Shown: positions 26,732 to 35,614 of the stretch, one piece after another
Layout of the letters: every line of letters begins with the position of its first letter
Position numbering within the stretch: position 1 is the first letter of the stretch
Source of the DNA: Falsiroseomonas sp051433195
GTDB taxonomy: Bacteria; Pseudomonadota; Alphaproteobacteria; Acetobacterales; Acetobacteraceae
Assembly: GCF_051433195.1 (NCBI RefSeq)
Contig: NZ_JBHMFT010000019.1
Location: 35,890-99,889, forward strand
Direction of reading: 5' to 3'
Length of the DNA stretch: 64,000 bases
Notes under the pieces: model-generated
Databases searched by the model: none
What the model saw: only the letters and a program-made list of their open reading frames with translations
Told to the model about the DNA's origin: nothing
Translations under genes and position numbers: made by a program

Positions 26732-27594
26732 CGACGATCGGGGGCCTGGTCTTCCTGCTGGCCATGGTGTTCGGCGGCTACATGATCGCCGGCGGCAAGT
26801 TCGGCATCATCCTGAAGTCGCTGCCCTATGAGATGATGATGATCGGCGGCGCCGCGATCGGCGCCTTCGTGATGGCGAACAGCGTCGCCGGCATCAAGCA
26901 CACGCTCGGCGGCTTCGGGAAGATCCTGAAGGGGGAACGCTTCCACAAGCACGAATACGTCGACCTGCTGTCGATGCTGTACTGGTTCGTGCGGCTGGCC
27001 CAGACCAAGGGCGCGATGGCGCTGGAGGCGCATATCGAGAAGCCCTCGGAAAGCCCGGCCTTCCAGAAATTCCCGAAGATCATGGCGGACAAGATCGCGG
27101 TGGCGATGATCTGCGACTACCTGCGCATGGTCGGCATGAACGCCGACGATCCGCACCAGATCGAGGACATCATGTCCAAGGAGTTGAAGAAGGTGCGGGC
27201 GGAGGAACTGCACGTGGCGCACACCTTCCAGACCACGGCGGATGCGCTGCCGGCGCTCGGCATCGTCGCCGCCGTGCTCGGCGTCATCAAGACCATGGCC
27301 AGCATCGATTCTCCGCCGGCCGTGCTCGGCGGCATGATCGGCGGCGCGCTGGTCGGCACCTTCCTCGGCATCCTGCTGGCCTATGGCGTGATGGGGCCGA
27401 TGGCGTCGCGGCTGAACGGCGTGATCGAGGAGGATTGCAAATACTACGAGGTGATCCGCGCCGTGCTCGTCGCCCACCTGCACGGCAATGCGCCGCAGGT
27501 GGCGGTGGAGGCCGGGCGCAAGGCCGCACCCTCGCATTCCATGCCGAGCTTCGCCGAACTCGAGGAGGCGTTGCAGAGCCTGCAGATCGGCTAG
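26728..27594 (+). CDS. motA: Flagellar motor stator protein MotA
   Basis: MotA forms the stator channel ring together with MotB. The 288-residue product shows the family's four membrane segments (the first at residues 5-20, then about 35-52, 170-190 and 205-225). Conserved pieces include FQTTADALPALGIVAAVLGVIKTM, with the functional prolines of the third segment, and GALVGTFLGILLAYGVMGP. The cytoplasmic loop has the expected charged residues (RAEELHVAHTFQ). It overlaps motB by ATGA. No other flagellar genes are in the window, so the stator locus is separate from the main flagellar cluster. Confidence 0.95.
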   Translation: MTTIGGLVFLLAMVFGGYMIAGGKFGIILKSLPYEMMMIGGAAIGAFVMANSVAGIKHTLGGFGKILKGERFHKHEYVDLLSMLYWFVRLAQTKGAMALEAHIEKPSESPAFQKFPKIMADKIAVAMICDYLRMVGMNADDPHQIEDIMSKELKKVRAEELHVAHTFQTTADALPALGIVAAVLGVIKTMASIDSPPAVLGGMIGGALVGTFLGILLAYGVMGPMASRLNGVIEEDCKYYEVIRAVLVAHLHGNAPQVAVEAGRKAAPSHSMPSFAELEEALQSLQIG

Positions 27595-27595
27595 A

Positions 27596-27639
27596 GCATT
27601 TTCAAGTCAGGCGGATACGCCTGACGACTCGGAAAATGC
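27596..27639. repeat. Palindromic repeat element after motA (possible terminator)
   Basis: Starting 2 bases after the motA stop, an outer stem GCATTTTC (27596-27603) pairs with GAAAATGC (27632-27639). Inside, GTCAGGCG (27606-27613) pairs with CGCCTGAC (27618-27625) around a 4-base loop. The layout resembles small palindromic units repeated through many alphaproteobacterial genomes, where they often follow genes and act as transcription stops. No run of T follows. I cannot test genome-wide copy number from one window. Confidence 0.6.
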
Positions 27640-27652
27640 GCCAAATCAACAG

Positions 27653-27698
27653 CTAGGGCGGATTCACCTGTGCATGGCACAGGTGAAATCCGCCCTAG
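27653..27698. repeat. Second near-perfect palindrome, 46 bp
   Basis: CTAGGGCGGATT at 27653-27664 and CACCTGTGC at 27665-27673 pair with GCACAGGTG at 27677-27685 and AAATCCGCCCTAG at 27686-27698. One A is unpaired and the loop is only 3 bases. It begins 13 bases after the previous palindrome. Both ends read CTAG. The perfect pairing over about 21 bases suggests a mobile or dispersed palindromic unit or a strong terminator, placed between motA and the SOS cassette. Confidence 0.55.
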
Positions 27699-27846
27699 GC
27701 TGGGCTTGCCGCCCGCCGCGAAGGGCGCGAAAAAATTTGCGGGGCCGGTGGCGGGCCGGGATGCCAGGGGTTTCAGCGCGATGCCCGCCGCGCCGCATCC
27801 GATGCGGCAACCCCGTCGCGCAGGATGACTTTTTGTCGCCCTGGTT

Positions 27847-27861
27847 GTTCTTGATTTGTTC
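27847..27861 (+). promoter_or_regulatory. LexA (SOS) box of the imuA-imuB-dnaE2 cassette
   Basis: GTTC at 27847-27850, seven bases (TTGATTT), then GTTC at 27858-27861 matches the alphaproteobacterial LexA operator GTTC-N7-GTTC exactly. It lies 26 bases ahead of the imuA start at 27887. SOS control of this cassette is known in Caulobacter and other alphaproteobacteria, which makes the call firm. This is the only exact match I noticed in the window. Confidence 0.88.
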
Positions 27862-27886
27862 GGATCGCTCGGCCATCGTCGGCGCG

Positions 27887-28663
27887 ATGCAGCCTGTCGA
27901 GACTCCTCCTCCTCCGCCGGATTCGGCCCCGCTCGACCAGGCGGCGGTGCTGGCCGCGCTGCGTGCGCGCGTGGCGCGGCTGGAGGGTGGTGGCCGCGCC
28001 CGGCATGGCGTGGCGCCGGTGCCGGTGTGCGACGGCATCGCGCTGCCCGGCGGCGGGCTGGCGCGCGCCGCGATGCATGAGGTGGCCGGCACCAGCCCCG
28101 GCAGCGCCGCCGCCTTCTGCGCCATGCTGCTGGCCCGCAGCGGCGGCACGGTGCTGTGGATCGCCACCGACCGGGACGAATTGCAGGCCTGGCCGCCCGG
28201 CCTCGCCCGCTGCGGCCTGTCGCCGGCCAATTTGGTGCTGGTGCGGGCGGAACGCTGGTCGGATGCGCTGTGGGCGATGGAGGAGGCGCTGCGCTGCCCC
28301 GCCGTCACCGGCGCGCTGCTCGCCACGGGGTGGGAGGCGCCGGCCCGGCTGGACCTGACCGCGACCCGCCGCCTGCAACTGGCCGCCGAGACCGGCGGCG
28401 CGCTCGGCCTGGTGCTGCGGCCGGACCTGCCGAACCCGGACCCCAGCGCCGCGGCGACGCATTGGCGGGTCGCGCCGCTGCCCTCCGGCGGCGCCGGGCA
28501 TGGGCTGGAAGATCCGCGCTGGCAGCTGGAATTGCTGCGCGCGCGCGGCGGCAAGCCGGGCGGGCCATGGTCCGTCACCTGGCGCGCCGCCTCCGGCGCG
28601 CTCGACCTGGAGGAGACGGAGGTGTCGGCCGAACCGACCCGCACCCGGCGCGCCCGGAGATGA
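27887..28663 (+). CDS. imuA: ImuA, SOS mutagenesis accessory protein
   Basis: ImuA is a RecA/SulA-like accessory protein needed with ImuB and DnaE2 for damage-induced mutagenesis. The 258-residue product opens with a helical LDQAAVLAALRARVARLEG, then DGIALPGGGLARAAMHEVAG, which is the typical ImuA start, and later TVLWIATDRDELQAW and DPRWQLELLRARGGKPGGPW. The ATG at 27887 is chosen because similarity begins there and it sits just after the SOS box; the open frame extends upstream without similarity. imuB follows after an unusually long 136-base gap with hairpins. Confidence 0.9.
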   Translation: MQPVETPPPPPDSAPLDQAAVLAALRARVARLEGGGRARHGVAPVPVCDGIALPGGGLARAAMHEVAGTSPGSAAAFCAMLLARSGGTVLWIATDRDELQAWPPGLARCGLSPANLVLVRAERWSDALWAMEEALRCPAVTGALLATGWEAPARLDLTATRRLQLAAETGGALGLVLRPDLPNPDPSAAATHWRVAPLPSGGAGHGLEDPRWQLELLRARGGKPGGPWSVTWRAASGALDLEETEVSAEPTRTRRARR

Positions 28664-28700
28664 TGGCAAGCGCCGACCTGCAGACGCTGGAGGCGGCTGA

Positions 28701-28780
28701 GGCGCCGAATGGCGCCCGCCGCAAGTGCGTGATGCCGCAGGCATGCCTTCGGCATGACGAGCCAAGGGCGCGGAGCGCCC
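28701..28780. repeat. Cluster of short GC hairpins in the imuA-imuB gap
   Basis: Several inverted repeats lie in a row: GGCGCC-GAAT-GGCGCC at 28701-28716; overlapping alternatives ATGCC-GCA-GGCAT at 28732-28744 and CATGCC-TTC-GGCATG at 28742-28756; and GGGCGC-GGA-GCGCCC at 28766-28780. The middle two cannot form at once. A similar string of hairpins occurs at 36576-36627, so this may be a REP-like family. In the message it could weaken or delay imuB and dnaE2 translation relative to imuA. Confidence 0.5.
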
Positions 28781-28799
28781 GCCGGCGCCTGAGGTGGAC

Positions 28800-30290
28800 A
28801 TGACTCGCCGCTTCCTGGCGCTGCATTTGCCGGACCTGGCCATCGCGCGGCTGCGGCGGGCGGAGCCGGACCTGCCGGAGCGTCCGCTGGCGACCTGGGA
28901 GGCCATCGGCAGTCGCCGCCTGCTGGTCGCCGTGGACGCCGCCGCCGCGGAACTCGGGCTGAACCCGGGCCAGGCGCTGGCCGATGCCCAGGCCATCGCG
29001 CCCGATTTGCTGCTGCGCCCCGCGGCGCGGGAGGCCGATGCGTGCGCGCTGCGCGCCCTGGCGCTGTGGGCGCGCCGCTACACGCCGCTCGCGGCGGTTG
29101 ATCCGCCGGAGGGGCTGATCCTCGACATCACCGGCTGCGACCATCTGTGGGGCGGGGAGGCCGCGCTGCTGGCCGATGCGCTGGCGCGCCTGCGCCGTGC
29201 CGGGCTGGCACCGCAGGGCGCCGTGGCCGGCGCCGCCGCCACCGCCGCCGCCCTGGCCCGCGCCCGCACGGACAACCCCATCGCCGCGTCCGGCATCGAG
29301 CCGGCGCTGGCCGCGCCGCTGCCGCTCGGCCCGGCGCTGCGGCTGGATGCGGCGATGCGGGAGGATCTGGCGCGACTCGGCCTGCGCCGGGTGCGGGATC
29401 TGCTGGACCAGCCGCGCGGCCCGCTGGCGCGGCGCTTCGGCCAGAAGCTGCTGGACGCGCTGGACGCGGTCACCGGCCGCCGCCCGCACGCCATCCAGCC
29501 GGTGCTGCCGCCGCCCGACCTCGCCTCCGCGATCGAATTGCTGGAGCCGATCGTGACCCGGCCGGCGATCGAGGCCGCGCTCGACCGGCTGCTGGCCGAC
29601 CTGGCCGAGACGCTGCGCCGCACCGGCCGCGGCGTGCGCCGGCTGTCGCTGCTGGCCTGGCGGGTGGATGGGGTGGTGCAGGACATCACGATCGGCACCG
29701 GCCAGCCGACCCGCGACCCCGCGCATCTGCGGCGGCTGTTCGCGGACCGGCTGGAAAAGCTGGAACCCGACCTCGGCTTCGAACGCATGGCGCTGGAGGC
29801 CCAGGCGACGGACCCGATGCAGGCCGGCAGCCAGATCAGCCTCGGGATCGGGGCGCGGCGGGAAGAAGCCGTGCTGCTGGCGCAGCTGCTGGACCGGCTG
29901 GGCCAGCGGCTGCGCGTGCATCGCGTGGCGCCGCTGGCCAGCCACTGGCCGGAACGCAGCGTCATGGCGCTGGACCCGCAGGCCACGCCGCCGGAGCCGC
30001 CGCCCGGCTGGTCCCGCCCCGATTCGCCGGTGCTGCGCCTGCGCCGGCCGCTGGCGCTGGAGGTGGTGGCGCTGCTGCCGGATGCGCCGCCGGCGCAACT
30101 CCGCTGGCACGGCGCGGCGCATCGCGTGCTGCGGGCGGAGGGGCCGCGGCGGCTGGAGCCGGAATGGTGGCGCCTGCCGCATGGCTACCGGCGGGACGGC
30201 TACCGGGTGGAGCTCACCTGCGGCATGCGGCTGTGGGTCTGCCGTGGCGGCGCCGAATCCGCCTGGCGGCTGCATGGCCATTTGCCGTGA
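28800..30290 (+). CDS. imuB: ImuB, inactive Y-family polymerase-like protein
   Basis: ImuB resembles Y-family polymerases but lacks the full catalytic acidic set and acts as a hub linking DnaE2 to the beta clamp and ImuA. The 496-residue protein begins MTRRFLALHLPDLAIARL, where active DinB-type enzymes would have an aspartate-containing strand. It continues with DPPEGLILDITGCDHLWGG, a little-finger-like region and a C-terminal HGYRRDGYRVELTCGMRLWV tail. I use the ATG at 28800 (a GTG two codons earlier is possible). It overlaps dnaE2 by 4 bases. Confidence 0.93.
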   Translation: MTRRFLALHLPDLAIARLRRAEPDLPERPLATWEAIGSRRLLVAVDAAAAELGLNPGQALADAQAIAPDLLLRPAAREADACALRALALWARRYTPLAAVDPPEGLILDITGCDHLWGGEAALLADALARLRRAGLAPQGAVAGAAATAAALARARTDNPIAASGIEPALAAPLPLGPALRLDAAMREDLARLGLRRVRDLLDQPRGPLARRFGQKLLDALDAVTGRRPHAIQPVLPPPDLASAIELLEPIVTRPAIEAALDRLLADLAETLRRTGRGVRRLSLLAWRVDGVVQDITIGTGQPTRDPAHLRRLFADRLEKLEPDLGFERMALEAQATDPMQAGSQISLGIGARREEAVLLAQLLDRLGQRLRVHRVAPLASHWPERSVMALDPQATPPEPPPGWSRPDSPVLRLRRPLALEVVALLPDAPPAQLRWHGAAHRVLRAEGPRRLEPEWWRLPHGYRRDGYRVELTCGMRLWVCRGGAESAWRLHGHLP

Positions 30291-33200
30291 CAGGCTACGC
30301 CGAACTCGCCGCACGCTCGCATTTCTCCTTCCTCGACGGCGCCTCGCATCCGGCGGAGCTGGCGCAGGCGGCGGCGGCGCTGGGGCTGGCGGGGCTCGGC
30401 CTGTGTGACACCAACAGCCTGGCCGGCGTGGTGCGCGGCCATGTCGCGGCGAAGGAAGCCGGGCTGCGCTTCGCGGTGGGCTGCCGGCTGGTGCTGTCGG
30501 ATGGCACCGCATGGCTCGCCTGGCCGACCGACCGCGCCAGCTATGGAAGGCTGACGTCGCTGCTGTCGCACGGCCGGATGCGGGCGCCGAAGGGCGGATG
30601 CGCGCTGGTTCGGGAGGATCTGTTCGAGGCGGCGGAGGGGCTGGTGCTGGCGGCCATCGCGCCTGATGCCGCGCAATGGCAGGCGGATGCCGCGGCATTG
30701 CACGGCAAGCTGGCACTGCCGCTGCTGCTCGCGGCGTCCTGCCCCTATGCCGGCGACGACCAGCAAAGGTTGGATGCTCTCGCGGGCATAGCCGGCGATT
30801 CGCTGCTGGCCATCGGCGACATCCGCTACCACCACCCGGCGCGCCGCCGCCTCGCCGACGTACTGAGCGCGATCCGCCTGCGCACCACCGTCGATGCGCT
30901 GGGCCATGCGGCGGAGCCGAATGCGGAGCGCCATCTGAAATCCCCCGCCGAGATGGCGCGGCTGTTCGCGCGCCACCCGCAGGCGCTGGCCAACACGCTG
31001 CGCGTGCTCGACGCCAGCGCCGGCTTCTCGCTCGACCAGCTGCGCTACGAATACCCCGACGAGGTGATGGAGCCCGGCCGCACCGCGCAGCAGACGCTGG
31101 AGGCGCGGGTGGCGGCGGCGTTGGCGACGCAACCCTTCGGCCGGTCCGCCAACATCCGCGCCCGTGTCGCGCATGAACTGGAGCTGATCGGCCGGCTTGG
31201 CTACGCGCCGTATTTCCTGACCGTGCATGAGATCGTGGCCTTCGCGAAGCGGGAGAAGATTCTCTGCCAGGGCCGTGGCTCGGCGGCGAATTCCGCGGTC
31301 TGCTACGTGCTCGGCATCACCGCCGTGGATCCCGACAAGCACGACCTGCTGTTCGAGCGTTTCGTCTCCGCCAGCCGCGGCGAGCCGCCCGACATCGACA
31401 TCGACTTCGAGCATGAGCGGCGCGAGGAGGTGATCCAGCATTTGTACGAACGCTACGGCCGCCACCGCGCCGCGATCTGCGCCACCATCATCCGCTACCG
31501 CGCCCGCAGCGCCATCCGCGAAGTGGGCCGCGCCATGGGGCTGACGGAGGATGTGACGGCGCGCCTCGCCAAGGCGAGCTGGGGCCCGGGGCGGGAGCTG
31601 GATTTGCACCAGCTTGCCGCCAGCGAGGGGCTGGATGTCGGCGATCCGCGCCTGGCGATGACGCTGGAACTGGCGGAGGAATTGCAGGACGTGCCGCGCC
31701 ACGCGGCCACGCATGTCGGCGGCTTCGTCATCACGCGCGGGCCGCTGACCGAACTCGCCGTGGTGACCAATGCGGCGATGGAAGACCGCACCGTGCTGGA
31801 ATGGGACAAGGACGACATCGACGCGCTCGGCATCCTGAAGGTGGATGTGCTCGGCCTCGGCATGCTGTCCTGCATCCGTCGCGCCTTCGCGCTGTTGCGC
31901 CAGCATCGCGGCCTCGACTACGCGCTGGCGACGCTGCCGCCGGATTGCCCGGCGACCTACGCCATGCTGCGGCGCGCGGATTCCGTCGGCGTGTTCCAGG
32001 TGGAAAGCCGGGCGCAGATGAACATGCTGCCGCGACTGAAGCCGGAGAAATTCTACGACCTGGTGATCCAGGTCGCCATCGTCCGACCGGGGCCGATCCA
32101 GGGCGACATGGTGCATCCCTATCTGCGCCGGCGGCAGGGGATCGAGGTGCCGGAGTATCCCTCCCCCGCGCCGCCGCATCCGCCAGACGAATTGCAGAAG
32201 GTGCTGGAGAAGACGCTGGGCGTGCCGTTGTTCCAGGAACAGGCGATGAAGCTCGCCATCGTCGCCGCCGGCTTCACGGCGGATGAGGCCGACCTGCTGC
32301 GCCGCGCCATGGCGACCTTCAAGATGACCGGCGGCGTGGCGAAGTACCGCGACAAGCTGGTCGCCGGCATGGTCGGCCGCGGCTACCGGCAGGAGTTTGC
32401 CGAGCGCGTGTTCAGCCAGATCGAGGGCTTCGGCAGCTACGGCTTTCCCGAAAGCCACGCCGCCAGCTTCGCGCATCTCGTCTATGCGTCGTCCTGGATC
32501 AAATGCCACCACCCCGCGATCTTCGCCTGCGCGCTGCTGAACAGCCAGCCCATGGGCTTCTACGCCCCGGCGCAGATCGTCCGCGACGCGCGCGAGCACA
32601 ATGTCGAAATCCGCGCGGTGGACGTGAACGCCAGCGAATGGGACTGCACGCTGGAACCTGGCGCCACCGGCTTCGCGCTGCGGCTCGGCCTGCGGCTGGT
32701 GACGGGGCTGGCGGAGGAGGAGGCGCAGGCCATCGTCGCAGCGCGGGAGGCGCGCAACGGCGCGCCCTTCACCTCGGTCGAGGACCTCGCCTGGCGCAGC
32801 GGCGCGGGCAAGCGGGCGCTGAACAACCTGGCCGCGGCGGATGCCTTCGCAGGTGCGGGGCTGGTGCGGCGCGACGCGGCCTGGGATGCGCGCGGCGTGC
32901 CCTCCGGCCCGCGCGACCTGCCGCTGTTCGCCATCGCGCAGGACTCCGTGGCGGCGGCGCTGACGGACGAGGCGCCGATGCTGCCGGAGCCGGTCGCGAA
33001 ACTGCCGGCGCATACGGAAGGCGAGGCGGTGGTGGGCGACTACCTCGCCACCGGGCTGACCTTGCGCCGGCACCCGCTGGCGCTGCTGCGGCCGCGCCTC
33101 GACGCGCAGGGCTGCGACGACACGCGCCGGCTGGAGGCCGCGCGCGCCGGCACGCGGCTTCGCCTGCCCGGCCTGGTGCTGATGCGCCAGCGGCCGGGCT

Positions 33201-33550
33201 CCGCCAAGGGCGTGGTGTTCCTGACCATCGAGGATGAGTTCGGCGTGGCGAACCTCGTGGTGTTCCAGGATGTCGCGGCGCGCGACCGCGCCGCGCTGGT
33301 CGCCGGCCGCCTGCTGCTGGCGGAGGGCGTGCTGGAACGCGAGGACACCCATGCGGAAATCCCCATCCTGCACGTCATCATCCGCCGCCTGACCGACTGG
33401 TCCGGGCTGCTGGACGCGCTGCCGCAAGCGGAAGGCAGCTCCGCCTGGGCCGAGCGCAACATCGGCCGCGCCGACGAGGTGCGCCGGCCGGACCCCGGCG
33501 CCCGCGCGCCGAAGAAGGCGCGGCTGCCCGCCAGCCGGGACTTCCGGTGA
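30287..33550 (+). CDS. dnaE2: Error-prone DNA polymerase DnaE2
   Basis: DnaE2 is the C-family polymerase that carries out SOS-induced lesion bypass. The 1087-residue product has an N-terminal PHP region (YAELAARSHFSFLDGASHP), the palm motif CQGRGSAANSAVCYVLGI, the catalytic aspartates in PPDIDIDFEHERREEVI (about residue 368) and in ILKVDVLGLGML (about residue 519), a helix-hairpin-helix part and a C-terminal OB-like domain (GLVLMRQRPGSAKG, VFLTIEDEFGVANLVVF). The start is a GTG at 30287 overlapping the imuB stop (GTGA). It completes the SOS cassette. Confidence 0.96.
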   Translation: MTGYAELAARSHFSFLDGASHPAELAQAAAALGLAGLGLCDTNSLAGVVRGHVAAKEAGLRFAVGCRLVLSDGTAWLAWPTDRASYGRLTSLLSHGRMRAPKGGCALVREDLFEAAEGLVLAAIAPDAAQWQADAAALHGKLALPLLLAASCPYAGDDQQRLDALAGIAGDSLLAIGDIRYHHPARRRLADVLSAIRLRTTVDALGHAAEPNAERHLKSPAEMARLFARHPQALANTLRVLDASAGFSLDQLRYEYPDEVMEPGRTAQQTLEARVAAALATQPFGRSANIRARVAHELELIGRLGYAPYFLTVHEIVAFAKREKILCQGRGSAANSAVCYVLGITAVDPDKHDLLFERFVSASRGEPPDIDIDFEHERREEVIQHLYERYGRHRAAICATIIRYRARSAIREVGRAMGLTEDVTARLAKASWGPGRELDLHQLAASEGLDVGDPRLAMTLELAEELQDVPRHAATHVGGFVITRGPLTELAVVTNAAMEDRTVLEWDKDDIDALGILKVDVLGLGMLSCIRRAFALLRQHRGLDYALATLPPDCPATYAMLRRADSVGVFQVESRAQMNMLPRLKPEKFYDLVIQVAIVRPGPIQGDMVHPYLRRRQGIEVPEYPSPAPPHPPDELQKVLEKTLGVPLFQEQAMKLAIVAAGFTADEADLLRRAMATFKMTGGVAKYRDKLVAGMVGRGYRQEFAERVFSQIEGFGSYGFPESHAASFAHLVYASSWIKCHHPAIFACALLNSQPMGFYAPAQIVRDAREHNVEIRAVDVNASEWDCTLEPGATGFALRLGLRLVTGLAEEEAQAIVAAREARNGAPFTSVEDLAWRSGAGKRALNNLAAADAFAGAGLVRRDAAWDARGVPSGPRDLPLFAIAQDSVAAALTDEAPMLPEPVAKLPAHTEGEAVVGDYLATGLTLRRHPLALLRPRLDAQGCDDTRRLEAARAGTRLRLPGLVLMRQRPGSAKGVVFLTIEDEFGVANLVVFQDVAARDRAALVAGRLLLAEGVLEREDTHAEIPILHVIIRRLTDWSGLLDALPQAEGSSAWAERNIGRADEVRRPDPGARAPKKARLPASRDFR

Positions 33551-33663
33551 ACGAAACGAACCCCCGCCGCCCATCGGCGGCCTTGCCCGCCCGCCCGGCG
33601 CGGCGCCAGGATGCCGCCGCGGCGCCCGCCAGAGGCGCCTCCATCGGGAGAGAGACCAGCGCC

Positions 33664-34635
33664 ATGAACCGCCGCACCATCCTGCAGGCCGCCGCCGCCG
33701 CGCCGCTGCTGGCCACCCCCGGCCTGTTGCGGGCGCAGGAGTTCACCCAGCCCGTCCGCCTGATCGTCCCCTTCAACCCGGGCGGCACCAGCGACATCCT
33801 GGCGCGGCTGATCGCGCCCTCGCTCGGCCAGCGAATCGGGCAATCCGTGGTGGTGGAAAACCGCGCCGGCGCCGGCGGCAACATCGGCGCCGACCTGGTG
33901 GCGAAAAGCCGGCCGGATGGCCACGCCATGGTGCTGCTGGACATTTCCGTCCTCGCCACCAACCCGCATCTGTTCCCGCGCCTGCCCTTCGACAGCCTGC
34001 GCGACCTGGCGCCGGTGCAGATGGTGGTCTACGCGCCCTACATCCTGGCGGTGAACAACCAGCTTCCGGTGCAGAACGCGCAGGAATTGGCGGCCTATGC
34101 CAAGGCCAATCCGGGCAAGCTGAACGCGGCCAATTCCGGCACCGGCACGCTGACCCACCTGGTCGCCGCCTCGCTTGCCAATGCCTGGGGTGGGGAGGTG
34201 ACGCATGTGCCCTATCGCGGCGGCGCCCCGGCGCTGACCGCGCTGGTGACGAACGAGGCGAACTTCACCATGGCCGGCGCCACGCAGTCGCAGAACTTCG
34301 TGGTGAACAACCAGATGCGCGGCATCGCCGTGACCGGCGCGAAGCGCCTGGCCGCGGTGCCGAACCTGCCGACGTTCCGGGAACTCGGCTGGCCGGAGCC
34401 CGATGCCGGGACCTGGCAGGGCGTGCTCGCCCAGGGCAACACCCCGGCGCCGATGATCGCGCGGCTGGAGCAGGAAATCGCCAAGGTGCTGGAGGAGCCG
34501 AACATCGTCCGCCGCATCGGCGAGCTGGGCGGCGAGGTCCGGGCCGAGGGCGCCGCGACCTTCCGCCGCATCCTGACCGAGCAGACCGAAAGCTACGGCC
34601 GCATCATCCGCGCCAACAACATCCGGCTCGAGTGA
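33664..34635 (+). CDS. TctC/Bug-family solute-binding protein (orphan)
   Basis: A 323-residue periplasmic receptor of the tripartite tricarboxylate transporter family. The ATG at 33664 begins an arginine-pair signal (MNRRTILQAAAAAPLL) with cleavage near RAQE. The mature part has QPVRLIVPFNPGGTSDILARL, VVVENRAGAGGNIGADLVA and HVPYRGGAPALTALV, all family landmarks. No TctA or TctB membrane genes are near, so it is an orphan receptor, as is common in Bordetella and Roseomonas-type genomes. Its stop overlaps the start of the hydroxyacid dehydrogenase, suggesting they act on one substrate class. Confidence 0.93.
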   Translation: MNRRTILQAAAAAPLLATPGLLRAQEFTQPVRLIVPFNPGGTSDILARLIAPSLGQRIGQSVVVENRAGAGGNIGADLVAKSRPDGHAMVLLDISVLATNPHLFPRLPFDSLRDLAPVQMVVYAPYILAVNNQLPVQNAQELAAYAKANPGKLNAANSGTGTLTHLVAASLANAWGGEVTHVPYRGGAPALTALVTNEANFTMAGATQSQNFVVNNQMRGIAVTGAKRLAAVPNLPTFRELGWPEPDAGTWQGVLAQGNTPAPMIARLEQEIAKVLEEPNIVRRIGELGGEVRAEGAATFRRILTEQTESYGRIIRANNIRLE

Positions 34636-35609
34636 TGCGGCCGACGCGCCTGCATGTGCAGGTGAACCCGGCCTCCTCCCTGGCGGAGGCCTTCACCGAG
34701 GCGCGGCTGCGCGCGGCGCTGCCGGAGGCCGAGGCGGCGCTGAGTTTCGGCACGACGCCGGATGCGCTGGAGGCCGGGCTGGCCGAGGCGGAGGTGCTGC
34801 TGCTGGCAGGCCACGCCCCGCTGCACGACCTGCCCCGCCGCGCCCCGCGCCTGCGCTGGATCGGCTACACCAGCGCCGGCGTCGAATGGCTGCTGAAGCC
34901 AGCACTGCCGCCGCAGGTGGCGCTGACCAATGCCAGCGGCACGCACATCCCGAAGGCGGCGGAATACGCGCTGCTGGCGGTGCTGATGCTGAACAACCAG
35001 ATCCCGTTCTTCGCCACCGCGGCGCGAACCGGGCGCTGGGCGCCGAAGCCGGCCGGTACCGTCGCGGGCCGGACCGCGCTGATCCTCGGCATGGGCGCAC
35101 TCGGCGGTGCGGCGGCCGGGGCACTGACCCGGCAGGGGATGCACGTCATCGGCAACAGCCACTCCGGCCGGCCGCATCCGGATGTCGCGCTGATGACGCG
35201 GGGCGACGGCTTCCGCGCGCATCTGCCGGAAACCGATGTCCTGGTCATCGCCCTGCCGCTGACGCCGGCGACCGAGGGCCTGGTCGGCGCGGCCGAGCTG
35301 GACCTGCTGCCCCGCCATGCGGGGGTGGTGAATATCGGCCGCGGCGAGATCCTGGATGCCGAGGCGCTGGCCGACCGGCTCGACGATGGCCGCCTGGCCG
35401 GCGCCGTGCTGGATGCGCTGCCGGTGGAGCCGCTGCCGCCCGACCACCGGCTGTGGACCACGCCGAACCTGTTCGTCACGCCGCATTGCGGCCTGTACGA
35501 CCCGGCCGAGTACGCGCCGCGCTGCCTGGAGGCGTTCCGCGCCAACCTGCTCCGCTTCCGCGCCGGCGAGCCGCTGCACCAGCTGGTGGATCCTGGCCGG
35601 GGGTATTGA
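34635..35609 (+). CDS. NAD(P)-dependent D-2-hydroxyacid dehydrogenase
   Basis: A 324-residue D-isomer-specific dehydrogenase. The cofactor loop is GRTALILGMGALGGAAAGAL (GMGALG rather than strict GXGXXG). Catalytic residues are visible: arginine in VNIGRGEILD, glutamate in DALPVEPLPPDH and histidine in VTPHCGLYD. The expected reaction is reduction of a 2-keto acid or oxidation of a D-2-hydroxy acid. I use the ATG at 34635, which shares a base with the TctC stop; a GTG one codon earlier is equally possible. A LysR regulator converges from the other side with a 5-base gap. Confidence 0.92.
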   Translation: MRPTRLHVQVNPASSLAEAFTEARLRAALPEAEAALSFGTTPDALEAGLAEAEVLLLAGHAPLHDLPRRAPRLRWIGYTSAGVEWLLKPALPPQVALTNASGTHIPKAAEYALLAVLMLNNQIPFFATAARTGRWAPKPAGTVAGRTALILGMGALGGAAAGALTRQGMHVIGNSHSGRPHPDVALMTRGDGFRAHLPETDVLVIALPLTPATEGLVGAAELDLLPRHAGVVNIGRGEILDAEALADRLDDGRLAGAVLDALPVEPLPPDHRLWTTPNLFVTPHCGLYDPAEYAPRCLEAFRANLLRFRAGEPLHQLVDPGRGY

Positions 35610-35614
35610 GGGCT

